Positions 15,243-24,080 are shown, counted from the first letter of the stretch. The stretch is 64,000 bases of DNA from Streptomyces sp. SKN60 (GCF_026236535.1 NZ_JAHTMW010000005.1:124001-188000); one strand, 5' to 3'. Program-made: numbers and translations. The notes: generated from the letters alone by a model not told the origin.

Positions 15243-15422
15243 TCAGCGGGCGGCGGAGTCGACGAACGCCGCCCAGGCGGTGGGGGAGAGGGTGAGGGAG
15301 GGGAGGGCGGTGTCCTTGGAGTCGCGGACGTGAACGGCGTGGGGGCAGGCGGCGACCTCGACGCAGTCACCGCCCTGCTCGCTGCTGTAGCTGCTCTTGA
15401 ACCAGTTGAGGTCGCTGCTCAT
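15243..15422 (-). CDS. DUF397 protein
   Basis: A 59-residue protein with the DUF397 hallmarks WFKSSYSSEQGGDCVEVA and VRDSKDTALPSLTLSPTAW. Such proteins are partners of adjacent XRE regulators in Streptomyces (WhiJ- and BldB-related loci) and are often required to neutralise them. The ATG at 15422 overlaps the end of the XRE gene by four bases, so the pair is translationally coupled. Confidence 0.9.
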   Translation of the reverse strand: MSSDLNWFKSSYSSEQGGDCVEVAACPHAVHVRDSKDTALPSLTLSPTAWAAFVDSAAR

Positions 15423-16228
15423 AGCTCTCGTGCCACCTGTTCGATCAGTCGTACGGAGTCCTCCGGCGTGAGGGCCTGCGCCCGCAGCATGCTGTAGCGG
15501 GCGAAAACGACCCCCATGTCGGGCTGTTCGCTGAGAAAGTACCGTCCGACTTGCCCCTCGACATAGACGAGCTGCTTCCGTCCCTCGTCGCTCTCCAGCA
15601 GGGTGAAGGGCCCGCTGAGCCCTGCGTGGGTCTCGCGGCCGTCCGGCATGACCTGGATGGTGACGTTGCGCAGGTCTGCGCGCTCGCGTACCTGCAGAAG
15701 GCACTTCCGGAGGACCTCCTTGCCGCCGAGCGGCTTGGTGAGTGCCGACTTCTCCAGGACGAAGGTGACCAGCGGCGCAGGTGTACGGAAGAACAGCTTC
15801 TGCCGCTCCATGCGAGCGGTGACGTGCGGCACGATCTCGTCGTCGTCCAACGCCGGGACGGCGCTTTCGAAGACTGCGCGCGCGTAGTCGGAGGTCTGGA
15901 GCAGCCCGGGGACGAGGTGGTTGTCGTACTTGTGGATGGCCGTGGCCTTCAGCTCCTCCTCCAAGTAGTCCTCGAACCACGCTGCTACACCGCTCTCCGT
16001 CACCTCCTCCGCGACCTCAAGCAGTGCACCCTGTGCACCTAGGAAGGGGTCTGACGTTTCGACGAAACTCGCGCTTGCCTTGCGCTCGCCGCGCTCAATC
16101 ATGGCCACCTGAGACTTGGAATACCCGGTCGCCAACCCCAGCTTCTCCTGCGAAACACCAGCCCGCTCCCGGTAGAAGCGCAGCAGCCTCCCGAAGGCCT
16201 TCGCGGCCCCTGGGCTCACCTTGCTCAC
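15419..16228 (-). CDS. XRE-family regulator with DUF5753 domain
   Basis: About 269 residues. An XRE helix-turn-helix spans roughly residues 8-60 (LLRFYRERAGVSQEKLGLAT, SKSQVAMIERGER). A DUF5753 ligand-type domain follows to the C-terminus, with VPGLLQTSDYARAVF, ARMERQKLFFR and the SVRLIEQVAREL end. This is the DNA-binding half of an XRE/DUF397 pair of the WhiJ type, linked to development and antibiotic control in Streptomyces. I chose the GTG at 16228 because GGGAGG lies about 7 nt upstream. It is divergent from the small gene at 16312. Confidence 0.88.
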   Translation of the reverse strand: MSKVSPGAAKAFGRLLRFYRERAGVSQEKLGLATGYSKSQVAMIERGERKASASFVETSDPFLGAQGALLEVAEEVTESGVAAWFEDYLEEELKATAIHKYDNHLVPGLLQTSDYARAVFESAVPALDDDEIVPHVTARMERQKLFFRTPAPLVTFVLEKSALTKPLGGKEVLRKCLLQVRERADLRNVTIQVMPDGRETHAGLSGPFTLLESDEGRKQLVYVEGQVGRYFLSEQPDMGVVFARYSMLRAQALTPEDSVRLIEQVAREL

Positions 16229-16311
16229 ACCCGACCTCCCTGATCTCACAGTCCGCCACAAGGTGCCTGTGGCGCTGGTCACAAGTACAGCGGGGCCACC
16301 AAGCTGACCGC

Positions 16312-16731
16312 ATGAATTCGCGCAAGTCACTTGACACGCTGCCCCATTGGGTACCCGCGACCGGGCACGCTCTCCGTCACGTCGGCGTCCACTTCGACGC
16401 CGTCCGCATCGCCGGGTTCCTCGGGGAGGACGTGGCGTACCGGCTCATGGAGTTCACGGACTTCCGTGCCGGGCCCATCGTGCGCGCCGAGACGGGGCCG
16501 CAGTACCACTACTTTCTGCTCCCGCCAGGCGCGGCCGCCGGGCACGCGTGGCCCGCTCCGGCCCGGGCGTTGGGCCGGAGCGGGGGCGCCGGCGGCGGGG
16601 AGGCCTTTGTCGGGATTCCGGCGCTGTACGGGGTGACGTGGCCGCTCGGGTGGCGGTCGCGGCCGACCGAGGAGGAGCCGTTCGTGGAGCCGGGGTTGCT
16701 GTGCGAGATGGCCGTCCGCGCGCTCGCGTAG
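16312..16731 (+). CDS. Hypothetical protein beside the XRE/DUF397 pair
   Basis: A 139-residue protein with the pattern GVHFDAVRIAG, EDVAYRLMEF, QYHYFLLPPG and GITWPLGWRS-like VTWPLGWRS. Similar small proteins recur in Streptomyces near XRE/DUF397 modules; the HFDAVR and Y-x-Y-FLLPPG elements recall the N-terminal fold of bifunctional primase-polymerase-like proteins, but no catalytic Asp motif is evident. Divergent from the XRE gene with an 83-bp promoter gap, so it may be its target. Its 3' end forms one arm of a terminator hairpin. Confidence 0.6.
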   Translation: MNSRKSLDTLPHWVPATGHALRHVGVHFDAVRIAGFLGEDVAYRLMEFTDFRAGPIVRAETGPQYHYFLLPPGAAAGHAWPAPARALGRSGGAGGGEAFVGIPALYGVTWPLGWRSRPTEEEPFVEPGLLCEMAVRALA

Positions 16732-16750
16732 GGCGAGGGCGCGGACGGCC
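16710..16750. terminator. Hairpin overlapping a gene end
   Basis: GGCCGTCCGCG (16710-16720, in the last codons of the upstream gene) pairs perfectly with CGCGGACGGCC (16740-16750) across a 19-nt loop, between convergent genes. Confidence 0.55.
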
Positions 16751-16756
16751 GCCGGA

Positions 16757-17227
16757 TCAGAACGCGAAGACCGTGCCCTCGCCCGTCGCCGCGCGCAGCT
16801 CGCAGCCGTTGCCGTACGTCGCCGTCCAGCGGACCCGCTTGCCCTGCCAGACGCCGTCGCCGGTGACCGTGACCGGTTCCCACTCGCGCGTACAGGGGCG
16901 GTGGCGCGAGCCCGAATCCGTACCCAGGCGGGTGAAGTCGCCCTTCGCCTCGGTGAGTTCGCGGCAGGCCTCGACCGGGGCCGGGTGGGTGCCGGAGGGG
17001 GTCGGGGAGCAGGCGAGGGTGACCGCGCGGACGATCGTGGCGGAGCTGCGGTGTTCGCCCTGGCCGACGGTGAGGACCAGGGCCGTCGGCGCGTACAGGC
17101 CGGGCGTCGTGGCGGAGTCCGCGGAGACGGGTTCGGCGGTGGCCGAGCCGGTGAACGCGGTGCTGAGCAGGGCGAGGCCGGTCGCGGTGGCGAACGCGGT
17201 CGCGCCGAGGGTACGGAAGTAACGCAC
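16757..17227 (-). CDS. Secreted subtilisin inhibitor (SSI family), P1 Arg
   Basis: A 156-residue precursor with a Sec signal (cleavage around TATA, residue 31) and an SSI domain: LYAPTALVLTVGQGEH, a first Cys pair (LACS..VEAC) and a second (RPC..NGC), then GDGVWQGKRV and the VFAF terminus. SSI proteins are dimeric exported inhibitors of serine proteases. Aligning to the classical CPMVYDPV reactive loop, this one reads CTREWEPV: P2 Thr, P1 Arg, P1' Glu. P1 Arg predicts trypsin-like rather than subtilisin-like targets, and P1' Glu is unusual. No paired protease gene is adjacent. Confidence 0.9.
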   Translation of the reverse strand: MRYFRTLGATAFATATGLALLSTAFTGSATAEPVSADSATTPGLYAPTALVLTVGQGEHRSSATIVRAVTLACSPTPSGTHPAPVEACRELTEAKGDFTRLGTDSGSRHRPCTREWEPVTVTGDGVWQGKRVRWTATYGNGCELRAATGEGTVFAF

Positions 17228-17569
17228 GGGGCTGTCCCTTCACGGGGTATCGGGGGATGCGGGTCGACGGCTCGGCCGCGATGGTCAGGCGCGGCGTCCG
17301 TCGACTGCGGTCCGGAGTCTTGTCGACGCGGAACGTGATCGCACATCCGGTCGCAAGGATCCGGCCGCACGCGTGTGCGAGTCGCCCCGCCTTGCGACCG
17401 ACTGGTCGTTCGGGCAGTTGGGAGGCGGTGTTCCGCTCTCCGGACGGGTCGCGCGCCAGGGCCGTACAAGCCGAAACAATCGTCTGACCTGCGACGATTC
17501 CGAAACGGTCGTTTCCATGATCGTCCGGAACCGCCGCCCTCGGGAGGTCGCGGAGGGCCACGGAACGCC
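17228..17569. other. Non-coding gap upstream of the inhibitor gene
   Basis: The sequence from 17228 to the terminator at 17570 holds no convincing gene: the small ORFs on both strands lack family features and one overlaps the terminator. It provides the promoter for the leftward inhibitor gene and contains the GAAACG-GT-CGTTTC palindrome at 17502-17515. Confidence 0.6.
17502..17515. promoter_or_regulatory. Palindrome GAAACGGTCGTTTC
   Basis: Perfect 6-bp arms with a 2-nt centre, 275 bp upstream of the inhibitor gene. Possible operator; no regulator identified. Confidence 0.3.
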
Positions 17570-17605
17570 GTGGGGCCCGGTCCGCATCCCCGGACCGGGC
17601 CCCAC
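17570..17605 (-). terminator. Strong terminator after the ABC exporter operon
   Basis: GTGGGGCCCGGTCCG (17570-17584) pairs over 15 bp with CGGACCGGGCCCCAC (17591-17605), loop CATCCC. It lies just downstream of the permease gene end at 17633. Confidence 0.85.
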
Positions 17606-17632
17606 GACGTACAGACGGCTCCAGCTACGGGC

Positions 17633-19258
17633 TCAGCCCTTGCTCACCGCCGCCAGGATCTCCGGCAGCCGGCTCGCCACCCGCGGGGCCGCCAGCTTCA
17701 GGCCGCCCCAGACGAGGAGCGCGCCGTACAGCAGGCCGCCCGGGAGGAGGAGCCAGAGGAGGGACTCCTGGTCCGTGAGGTGGAGGACGACGTTGGCGAC
17801 GATGACCGGGGCGCAGAGCATCGCGCCCGCGATCATGCCGCCGAAGATGGAGATCCAGGCGAGGCCGCCCTGCCCGGGCGCGACGTTCTTGTACGCGCTG
17901 TCCTGGGGGATCGAGTACGGGAAGTTCGCCGAGGCGAACGCGCCCGTCGCCATCATCGCGCCGAGCAGCGCGAGCGCCGTGCCGAGCGCCTCGGGGAAGG
18001 ATCCCCAGTCGCCGAGGACGGCGGCGGTGGCGACGACCACGAGGAGCGTGTACGGCAGGGTGACCATCAGTATGGCCAGGGCGCGGGCGCGGAGTTCGGC
18101 GTACGCGTCGGCGGGCGTCGAGATGGTCTGGGCGACCATCCAGAAGGCGGAGGTGTCCTGGCCGAACTGGTTGTACATCTGCACGCCGAGCATGCCGGTG
18201 GCGAAGCAGGCGAAGTACAGCGAGCCGGTGCCCTGCATCGCGTTGAAGAGCGGGACGATCAGGCCGATCGCCAGCGAGGTCACCCACGCGCCCTTGGTCT
18301 TCGGGTCGCGCCAGATGTAGCGCAGGCTGCGCTCCATGACCGTGCCGGTGCGCCCGCCGGGCAGGATGCGGCCGAGGAGGCCGGATGAGGCCGACTTGTC
18401 CTTGGCGGCGGAGTCGGCGGCGGCGCCGATGGTGGAGCCGTCCGGCTCGACCATCAGGCGGACCAGCGAGCGCTGCCACCAGTACACGAGGCCGGCCAGG
18501 GCCGCGGCCGAGAGCAGCAGCTTGGCGGCGGCGACCGCGTAGTCGCCGGTGCTCGCCGCGTCGATCGCGGAGATCGCGGACGCGGGCGGCAGCCAGCCGA
18601 CGAACTCGGCGGCCGGTTCGAGGCTGGAGAGGCCGCCCGCCCGGCTGAGCCGCTGGGCGCCGAAGTTGACCAGCTGCATGCCGACCGCGATGACCAGGCC
18701 GGAGAGCACGGCCAGGTCGCGGCCCTTGCGGGAGGTGAGGAGGCGTACGTTCGCGGCTGCCACGGACCGCGAGAGCGCCACGCAGCCGAGGACGAGCAGC
18801 GGTACGGCGAGCACGGCGACGATCACGCCGGCCGGGCCGTGCGCGAGCGCGAGGGCCGAGCCGACCGCGAGGCACAGCGTGAGGACCGGGCCGACGCCGA
18901 CCAGCGAGGCCACGAGCAGCGCGCGGACGAGCGGCTGCGGCCGCAGCGGCAGCATCGTCAGGCGCGACGGGTCGAGGGTCTCGTCGCCGCTCGGCACGAA
19001 CAGCGGCATGAACGTCCAGGACAGCGCGAGCACGCCCGCGATCAGGACCGTCACGAGGGCGGCGTCGGCGCTGCCGCGCAGCAGCAGGAAGGCGAGCGTC
19101 ATACCGGCGGCGAAGAGCGCCGACACGACGATCGACGCGACATAGGCGGCGGTCCGACCGCCCGACTGCTTCAGGCCGTTCTTCAGGAGCGACAGCTTGA
19201 GCCGTACGAAGACCGAGGTCAGGGACGGTACTGCCACGGAAGTCGTGGTGGTGCTCAT
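17633..19258 (-). CDS. ABC exporter permease
   Basis: A 541-residue integral membrane protein with about 12 hydrophobic segments, starting MSTTTTSVAVPSL. The N-terminal half carries helices such as YVASIVVSALFAAGMTLAFL and the C-terminal half ends LLWLLLPGGLLYGALLVWGG; a long cytoplasmic loop follows WWQRSLVRLMVEPDG. It is of the ABC-2-like exporter type. Its ATG at 19258 overlaps the stop of the ATPase gene by four bases (19255-19258). Together they form a two-gene efflux system with unknown substrate, closed by a strong terminator. Confidence 0.82.
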   Translation of the reverse strand: MSTTTTSVAVPSLTSVFVRLKLSLLKNGLKQSGGRTAAYVASIVVSALFAAGMTLAFLLLRGSADAALVTVLIAGVLALSWTFMPLFVPSGDETLDPSRLTMLPLRPQPLVRALLVASLVGVGPVLTLCLAVGSALALAHGPAGVIVAVLAVPLLVLGCVALSRSVAAANVRLLTSRKGRDLAVLSGLVIAVGMQLVNFGAQRLSRAGGLSSLEPAAEFVGWLPPASAISAIDAASTGDYAVAAAKLLLSAAALAGLVYWWQRSLVRLMVEPDGSTIGAAADSAAKDKSASSGLLGRILPGGRTGTVMERSLRYIWRDPKTKGAWVTSLAIGLIVPLFNAMQGTGSLYFACFATGMLGVQMYNQFGQDTSAFWMVAQTISTPADAYAELRARALAILMVTLPYTLLVVVATAAVLGDWGSFPEALGTALALLGAMMATGAFASANFPYSIPQDSAYKNVAPGQGGLAWISIFGGMIAGAMLCAPVIVANVVLHLTDQESLLWLLLPGGLLYGALLVWGGLKLAAPRVASRLPEILAAVSKG

Positions 19259-20100
19259 CGGGCCGAACCGCCGCCCAGCCAGTCCAGCGACTCGCCGGCG
19301 TCCCGCCCGTTCGCGCCGACCAGTTCGAGGAACGCGGCCTGCAGCGACGGCGCCTCGCCCCGTACCCGCTCCAGCGGGCCCTGCGCGCGGATCTGGCCGG
19401 CGGCCATCACGGCCACCCAGTCGCACAGCGACTCCACCAGCTCCATGACGTGGCTGGAGAAGACGACGGTGGCGCCGGAGGAGGTGTAGCGCTCCAGGAC
19501 ACCGCGGATGGTCTGCGCCGACACCGGGTCGACGCCCTCGAACGGCTCGTCCAGGAACAGCACTTCCGGGTTGTGGAGCAGCGCCGCCGCGAGACCGATC
19601 TTCTTGCGCATGCCGGTCGAGTAGTCCACGACCAGCTTGTGCTGCGCGCCGGCCAGGTCGAGCACGTCGAGCAGCTGCGTCGCCCGCTTGTCGACCTCGG
19701 CACCCGGCAGCCCCCGCAGCCGGCCGCTGTACGCGAGGAGTTCACGGCCCGAGAGGCGCTCGAAGAGCCGCAGGCCCTCGGGCAGGATGCCGATCCGGGC
19801 CTTCACCTGGGCGACGGACTCGGGGTCGGCCCACACGTCGTGGCCGGCCACCCGGATGCGTCCGGCGTCGGGCCGCAGCAGACCGGTGATCATCGACAGG
19901 GTGGTGGTCTTGCCGGCGCCGTTCGGGCCGACGAGACCGATGAACTTGCCTGCCGGCAGGACGAGATCGATGCCGTTGACCGCGATCTGCTGTCCGAAAC
20001 GCTTCCAGAGCCCCTCGACATGTACAGCGGGCGGCGCACCGTGTTCCGGTGCACCGCCCGCCGCCGCGAACTCTCCCTCGAATGCCTGGTCAGGCACCAT
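19255..20100 (-). CDS. ABC exporter ATP-binding protein
   Basis: A 281-residue nucleotide-binding subunit. Walker A GPNGAGKTTT near residue 58, Q-loop region PEGLRLFERLS, signature DYSTGMRKKIGLAAAL near 158, Walker B VLFLDEPFEGVDP and the H-loop FSSHVMELVE. This is the drug/ABC-2 subclass (CcmA/NatA-like). It supplies energy to the permease encoded immediately downstream with a four-base overlap. ATG 20100 has GAAGGG about 10 nt upstream. Confidence 0.92.
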   Translation of the reverse strand: MVPDQAFEGEFAAAGGAPEHGAPPAVHVEGLWKRFGQQIAVNGIDLVLPAGKFIGLVGPNGAGKTTTLSMITGLLRPDAGRIRVAGHDVWADPESVAQVKARIGILPEGLRLFERLSGRELLAYSGRLRGLPGAEVDKRATQLLDVLDLAGAQHKLVVDYSTGMRKKIGLAAALLHNPEVLFLDEPFEGVDPVSAQTIRGVLERYTSSGATVVFSSHVMELVESLCDWVAVMAAGQIRAQGPLERVRGEAPSLQAAFLELVGANGRDAGESLDWLGGGSAR

Positions 20101-20269
20101 GCTGCGTCAACCCTTCGGTTGTCCCCGTGTAGTCGGAAACCACCTTACGGCTGAACGTGATCGCGCCACATGGCCAGGACACGGCCACGACCCGCCCCCG
20201 GACATTGCCGGAACCGGGCAACGGACCGCCCACCGAGGTCCGTCCGGACGCCTCCGGTCCCGGGACCGA

Positions 20270-20332
20270 CTCCGGGACCGGCGCGAACGGCTCCAGGACC
20301 GGCGCGCCCGGCTCTAGGACCGGCGCGTCCGG
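20270..20332. repeat. 21-bp tandem repeat, three units, at a stop codon
   Basis: Units at 20270-20290, 20291-20311 and 20312-20332 (ctcyrggaccggcgcg-type). On the minus strand the last unit supplies the TAG stop of the Prim-Pol gene at 20314; the next two units have TGG and CGG at that position, so the stop seems to have arisen in one copy of an existing repeat, or been lost in the others. Confidence 0.8.
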
Positions 20333-20991
20333 GTGTCCGCGGCCTCTCGGCCGCACGCGTACGCGAGCGGGCTGATCAGCTCCTCCGCGTCCGGCAGCCA
20401 GCGGTTGGCCGGCGTGGGCTTGCGGGCCCACTGCACCGCGCCCGACCCGCCGACGCGGGTGGGCGGGGCGGCCACGTAGAAACCCTCGCCGCGGGTGGTG
20501 AGATCGATCGACGACGGCACCCAGCCCAGCTTCCGCACCAGGTCCGGCACCTTCACCGCGGCGCCCGGCAGCACGAAGAAGTACATCCGGCGGTCCGGCG
20601 TGCAGGTCACCGGGCCGAGCGTCAGCTCCATCCGCTCCATCCGGGCCAGGGCGAGGAAGCCGGCCGACTCGGGGACCTCGATCGCGTCGAAGGTACGGCC
20701 GGTGGGCAGCAGGATCGACGCCTTCGGCTGCTTCGACCACATCCGCCGCGCCCCCACGGCGCTGCCCGTCGCCTGCGTCGACCAGTCGGGACGGGCCGCG
20801 TGCGCGCCGGGCGCCGGGCAGTCCTCGGCGCCGCAGGAGCAGCGCTCCCTGCCCTCGACCGCCTCCAGCCAGGTCCCGGGGAACACGTCCCAGTGCCGCT
20901 CTTCCGCGTACCGCACCGCGTTGTCCAGCAGCAGCTCGCCCCGCTGCTTGGGGATCTGTGCGGCTTCCGTGACTCCCATGGTCTCTTCCAC
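20314..20991 (-). CDS. Prim-Pol-domain-like protein
   Basis: About 225 residues resembling the N-terminal domain of bifunctional DNA primase/polymerases: LLLDNAVRYAEERHWDVFPG, the CSCGAEDCPAPGAH Cys/His motif, then ILLPTGRTFDAIEVPESAGF and a GEGFYVAAPPTR C-terminal motif. The typical catalytic Asp pair is not obvious, so these chromosomal Streptomyces versions may be regulatory or inactive. I chose the GTG at 20991; an upstream GTG at 21015 and an ATG at 20979 are possible. It is divergent from the NsdA-like gene by 310 bp. The C-terminus ends in a 21-bp repeat tract. Confidence 0.75.
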   Translation of the reverse strand: MEETMGVTEAAQIPKQRGELLLDNAVRYAEERHWDVFPGTWLEAVEGRERCSCGAEDCPAPGAHAARPDWSTQATGSAVGARRMWSKQPKASILLPTGRTFDAIEVPESAGFLALARMERMELTLGPVTCTPDRRMYFFVLPGAAVKVPDLVRKLGWVPSSIDLTTRGEGFYVAAPPTRVGGSGAVQWARKPTPANRWLPDAEELISPLAYACGREAADTRTRRS

Positions 20992-21300
20992 GTCGAAGAC
21001 AACTCCCCACGTCACCTGGGGTTACGGGCGTCGTGGACAGCGGTGTGGCGCATCGATCCTGCATGTGGGGCGCACAGGTGCACGGGCGGGGGCGCGCGGG
21101 GGACCGGGGAGCGGCGGGCGGGTACGGAAGGGGACGGGGGGCGTCGGCGCCGGGCCGCTGTGCGGTCGTGTCGACCGGCGTGTCCGGTTTCGCGTGTTCA
21201 CATCGGCATTGACCGGATATCCGCCGGGCAGTGATCAGCCGTTCCGTCACCGCGCTCAAGGGCCGGAGCCGATCACCGCACCGGCCTCAGGGGGTTCACC
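20992..21300. other. 309-bp divergent gap
   Basis: Separates the Prim-Pol-like and NsdA-like genes. It is G-rich on the plus strand around 21080-21160 and holds presumably both promoters, with CGGTTTCGCGTGTTCACATC near 21190 as a less GC-rich stretch. I see no gene or clear palindrome. Confidence 0.5.
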
Positions 21301-22683
21301 ATGGCAGCCAGGCCACTCGTCGCCCGCCAGCCCAACGAACGGCTGCAGGCGCTCATCCAGGAGGCCGGGTGCTCCAACGCCGGCCTCGCCCGCAGGGTCA
21401 ACATGGTCGGCGCGGAGCGCGGCCTCGACCTGCGGTACGACAAGACGTCCGTGGCGCGCTGGCTGCGCGGGCAGCAGCCGCGCGGCCGGGCGCCCGGCAT
21501 CATCGCCGAGGCCCTCGGGCGCAAGCTCGGGCGGACGGTCACCATCGACGAGGTGGGGATGGCCAACGGGCGCAATCTCGCCTCGGGGGTCGGTCTGCAG
21601 TTCGCGCCGACCGTGCTCGGGGCGATCGAGCAGGTCTGCGAGCTGTGGCGGAGCGACGTCGGGCGGCGGGACTTCCTGTCCGGGTCCACGGTCGCCGCGT
21701 CCGCGCTCGTCGAGCCCAGCCGCGACTGGCTGATCACCGGCGCCGACCCGCAGGTCGCGCGGCACGCCGGGGCGCGGGTCGGCGCCTCGGACGTCGCGGC
21801 GGTCCGGGCGATGACCGGTGCGCTGGTCGAGCTGGACCGGCAGTTCGGCAGCGGGCACGTGCGGCCGGTGCTCGTCCACTACCTCAACAGCGTGGTGTCC
21901 GGGATGCTGTCCGGCTCCTACCGGGAGGCGGTGGGGCGCGAGTTGTTCGCGGCGGCCGCGCGGCTGACCGAGCTGGCCGGCTACATGGCCGTGGACACCG
22001 GGCAGGCCGGGCTCGCCCAGCGCTACTACATCCAGGCCCTGCGGCTCGCGCAGGCCGCCGGTGACCGGGCGTACGGCGGTTACGTGCTCGCCGCGTCCAT
22101 GAGCCACCTCGCCGCCCAGCTCGGCAACCCGCGCGAGATCGCGCAGCTCGCCCGGGCCGCGCAGGAGGGCGCCCGGGGGCAGGTGCCGCCGCGCGCGGAG
22201 GCGATGTTCCTGGCGGCGGAGGCGCGCGGGCACGCGCTGCTCGGCGACGCCCGCTCCTTCGCGCACGTCGCGGCGCGCGCCGAGGAGGCCCTGGACCGGG
22301 CGGACCCGGAGTCGGGCGACGACCCGGTCTGGATCGCCCACTTCGACGAGGCCTATCTGGCGGACGAGCTGGCGCACTGCCACCGCGACCTGGGGCAGGC
22401 GCACGAGGCGGCCCGCGCGGCCGAGCGCTCGCTCGCCGGGCACCCCGCGTCGCGGGCCCGCCGCCGGGCGATCGGGCTCGCCCTGCTCGCCGCCGCCCAG
22501 GTCCAGCAGCGCGAGGTCGAGGAGGCCTGCCAGACCGGTACCCGGGCCCTGGAACTCCTCGGAACCCTGCGGTCCAGCCGGGGCGTCGAGTACCTCGGCG
22601 ACCTCCGCGACCGCCTTGAGCCGTACGCGGCGGAGGCGGCGGTCCGCGAGTTCGGTGCGCGGCTCGATCTGCACGCGGCGTGA
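21301..22683 (+). CDS. NsdA-like regulator with TPR-type helical domain
   Basis: A 460-residue protein. The N-terminal 75 residues contain a helix-turn-helix-like segment (LQALIQEAGCSNAGLARRVN, KTSVARWLRGQQPRG), then a linker GRRDFLSGSTVAASA that mimics a Tat-like stretch but is internal. From about residue 170 the protein is all-helical with TPR-type repeats (AGLAQRYYIQALRLAQAAGD, AFLAAEARGHALLGD-like). This architecture is shared with Streptomyces developmental and antibiotic regulators of the NsdA group. ATG 21301 follows a weak site in GGGGGTTCACC. No operon partner downstream. Confidence 0.7.
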   Translation: MAARPLVARQPNERLQALIQEAGCSNAGLARRVNMVGAERGLDLRYDKTSVARWLRGQQPRGRAPGIIAEALGRKLGRTVTIDEVGMANGRNLASGVGLQFAPTVLGAIEQVCELWRSDVGRRDFLSGSTVAASALVEPSRDWLITGADPQVARHAGARVGASDVAAVRAMTGALVELDRQFGSGHVRPVLVHYLNSVVSGMLSGSYREAVGRELFAAAARLTELAGYMAVDTGQAGLAQRYYIQALRLAQAAGDRAYGGYVLAASMSHLAAQLGNPREIAQLARAAQEGARGQVPPRAEAMFLAAEARGHALLGDARSFAHVAARAEEALDRADPESGDDPVWIAHFDEAYLADELAHCHRDLGQAHEAARAAERSLAGHPASRARRRAIGLALLAAAQVQQREVEEACQTGTRALELLGTLRSSRGVEYLGDLRDRLEPYAAEAAVREFGARLDLHAA

Positions 22684-22810
22684 GGGCCGGCGGGGGCGGC
22701 GGGATGGCGGAGCGGTGAACGTCACACCTCTGTCACACGTGTGTGCGGACGCCTTGGCGCACCCGGTAGCGTGAACCGACGATTTCGTAGGTCCATCAGT
22801 AGGAGTCCCG

Positions 22811-24058
22811 GTGACGCACAGCGGACAGGGGCCGGAGCAGCACTATCCGGCCGCTCAGCCCCTCCCCCCTGAGGTGACCCCTGGTGGCCCCTCGGACGCC
22901 CAGGCCACGCAGTACCTGCCGCCGGTCCCGCCGCTGGGGGCACCTCCCGGGCCGCAAGGCCCAGGGGGACAGCCCGCGTACGGGTACCCCCAGCCTCAGC
23001 CCCAGCCCCAGCCGGGGTACGGGTACCCGGGGCCGGACGCGCAGGCGACGCAGTACATCGCGCCGGTGCCGCCGCAGCCCCAGCAGGACCAGGCGACGCA
23101 GTACCTGCCGCCGGTGCCGCCGCCGCAGCAGCCGCCGATGCCGCAGGCCCCGCAGGAGGCCGCGACCCAGTACATCGCGCCCGTACCGGGTGAGCGGCCG
23201 CCGCTGGCCGACTTCGACAACCTCTTCCGCAGCGAGACCCCGAACCCGCCGCAGGCCCCGGCCCCCGCGCCCGGGTACGGCTACCCGCACCAGCCGCCTG
23301 CGCCGCAGCACCAGCAGCAGCCCGGGTACGGCTACCAGCAGCCTCCGCAGCAGTACCAGCAGCAGGCCTACCAGGACGCCTACTACGACGACGAGCCCGA
23401 GCCGCCGCGCCGCAAGTCGCCGGTCGCGCTGATCGCCGCCGTCGTCATCGGCTGCGCGGTGGTCGGCCTCGGCGCGGGCATGCTGCTCAGCGGCGGGGAC
23501 GACGACACGAAGGACAACGCGACCGGGAAGGGCGACCAGAACGTCGCCGCGAGCTCCGCCGCGCCGTCCGGCCAGCCGTCGGGCGAGCCGGCGGCCGACC
23601 CGGCCAAGGGCCAGGCCGAGGAGCTCGACAAGCTCCTCGCGGACAGCAACAACAGCCGTGACGCGGTGATCAGCGCTGTCGCGTCGATCCGGAAGTGCGA
23701 GAACCTCGACGGGGCGGCGAGCGATCTGCGCGGCGCGGCCAAGCAGCGGCGCGAACTGGTCACCCGCCTCCAGGGCCTGACCATCGACAAGCTGCCGAAC
23801 AACGCGGCCCTGTCCGCCGCGCTCGTCAAGGCCTGGCAGGCCTCGGCCTCCGCCGACGACCACTACGCGCTGTGGGCGGACCAGGCGAAGAGCAACAAGA
23901 AGGTCTGCAAGGACGACCGCGCCCGCAACACCAGCCAGACCAACGAGGCCGACAAGAAGAGCCAGGAGGCCACGGCCGCCAAGAAGCAGGCGGCCGGGCT
24001 CTGGAACCCGACCGCCGACAAGTACGGACTGACGAAGCGCACCTACACCCAGCTGTAG
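22811..24058 (+). CDS. Proline/glutamine-rich single-pass membrane protein
   Basis: A 415-residue protein. Residues 1-200 are low-complexity Pro/Gln/Tyr with repeated ATQYLPPVPP or ATQYIAPVP motifs (four copies around residues 31, 77, 94 and 119) and a downstream YQQ-rich tract. One transmembrane helix follows (SPVALIAAVVIGCAVVGLGA, about 210-232), then an extracytoplasmic domain of about 180 residues with two cysteines. The topology places the disordered part in the cytosol, a design common in Streptomyces membrane signalling proteins. GTG 22811 is supported by AGGAG 6 nt upstream. Function unknown. Confidence 0.75.
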   Translation: MTHSGQGPEQHYPAAQPLPPEVTPGGPSDAQATQYLPPVPPLGAPPGPQGPGGQPAYGYPQPQPQPQPGYGYPGPDAQATQYIAPVPPQPQQDQATQYLPPVPPPQQPPMPQAPQEAATQYIAPVPGERPPLADFDNLFRSETPNPPQAPAPAPGYGYPHQPPAPQHQQQPGYGYQQPPQQYQQQAYQDAYYDDEPEPPRRKSPVALIAAVVIGCAVVGLGAGMLLSGGDDDTKDNATGKGDQNVAASSAAPSGQPSGEPAADPAKGQAEELDKLLADSNNSRDAVISAVASIRKCENLDGAASDLRGAAKQRRELVTRLQGLTIDKLPNNAALSAALVKAWQASASADDHYALWADQAKSNKKVCKDDRARNTSQTNEADKKSQEATAAKKQAAGLWNPTADKYGLTKRTYTQL

Positions 24059-24080
24059 GCGAGCTGAGGGAGGCTCCTGG

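Noticed and set aside
15092..15295. Small plus-strand ORF between the propeller and DUF397 genes
   Set aside because: It overlaps a ribosome site and a terminator of minus-strand genes and has poor codon bias.
17285..17605. A 106-codon minus-strand ORF upstream of the inhibitor gene
   Set aside because: It runs through the strong exporter terminator and has no family features.
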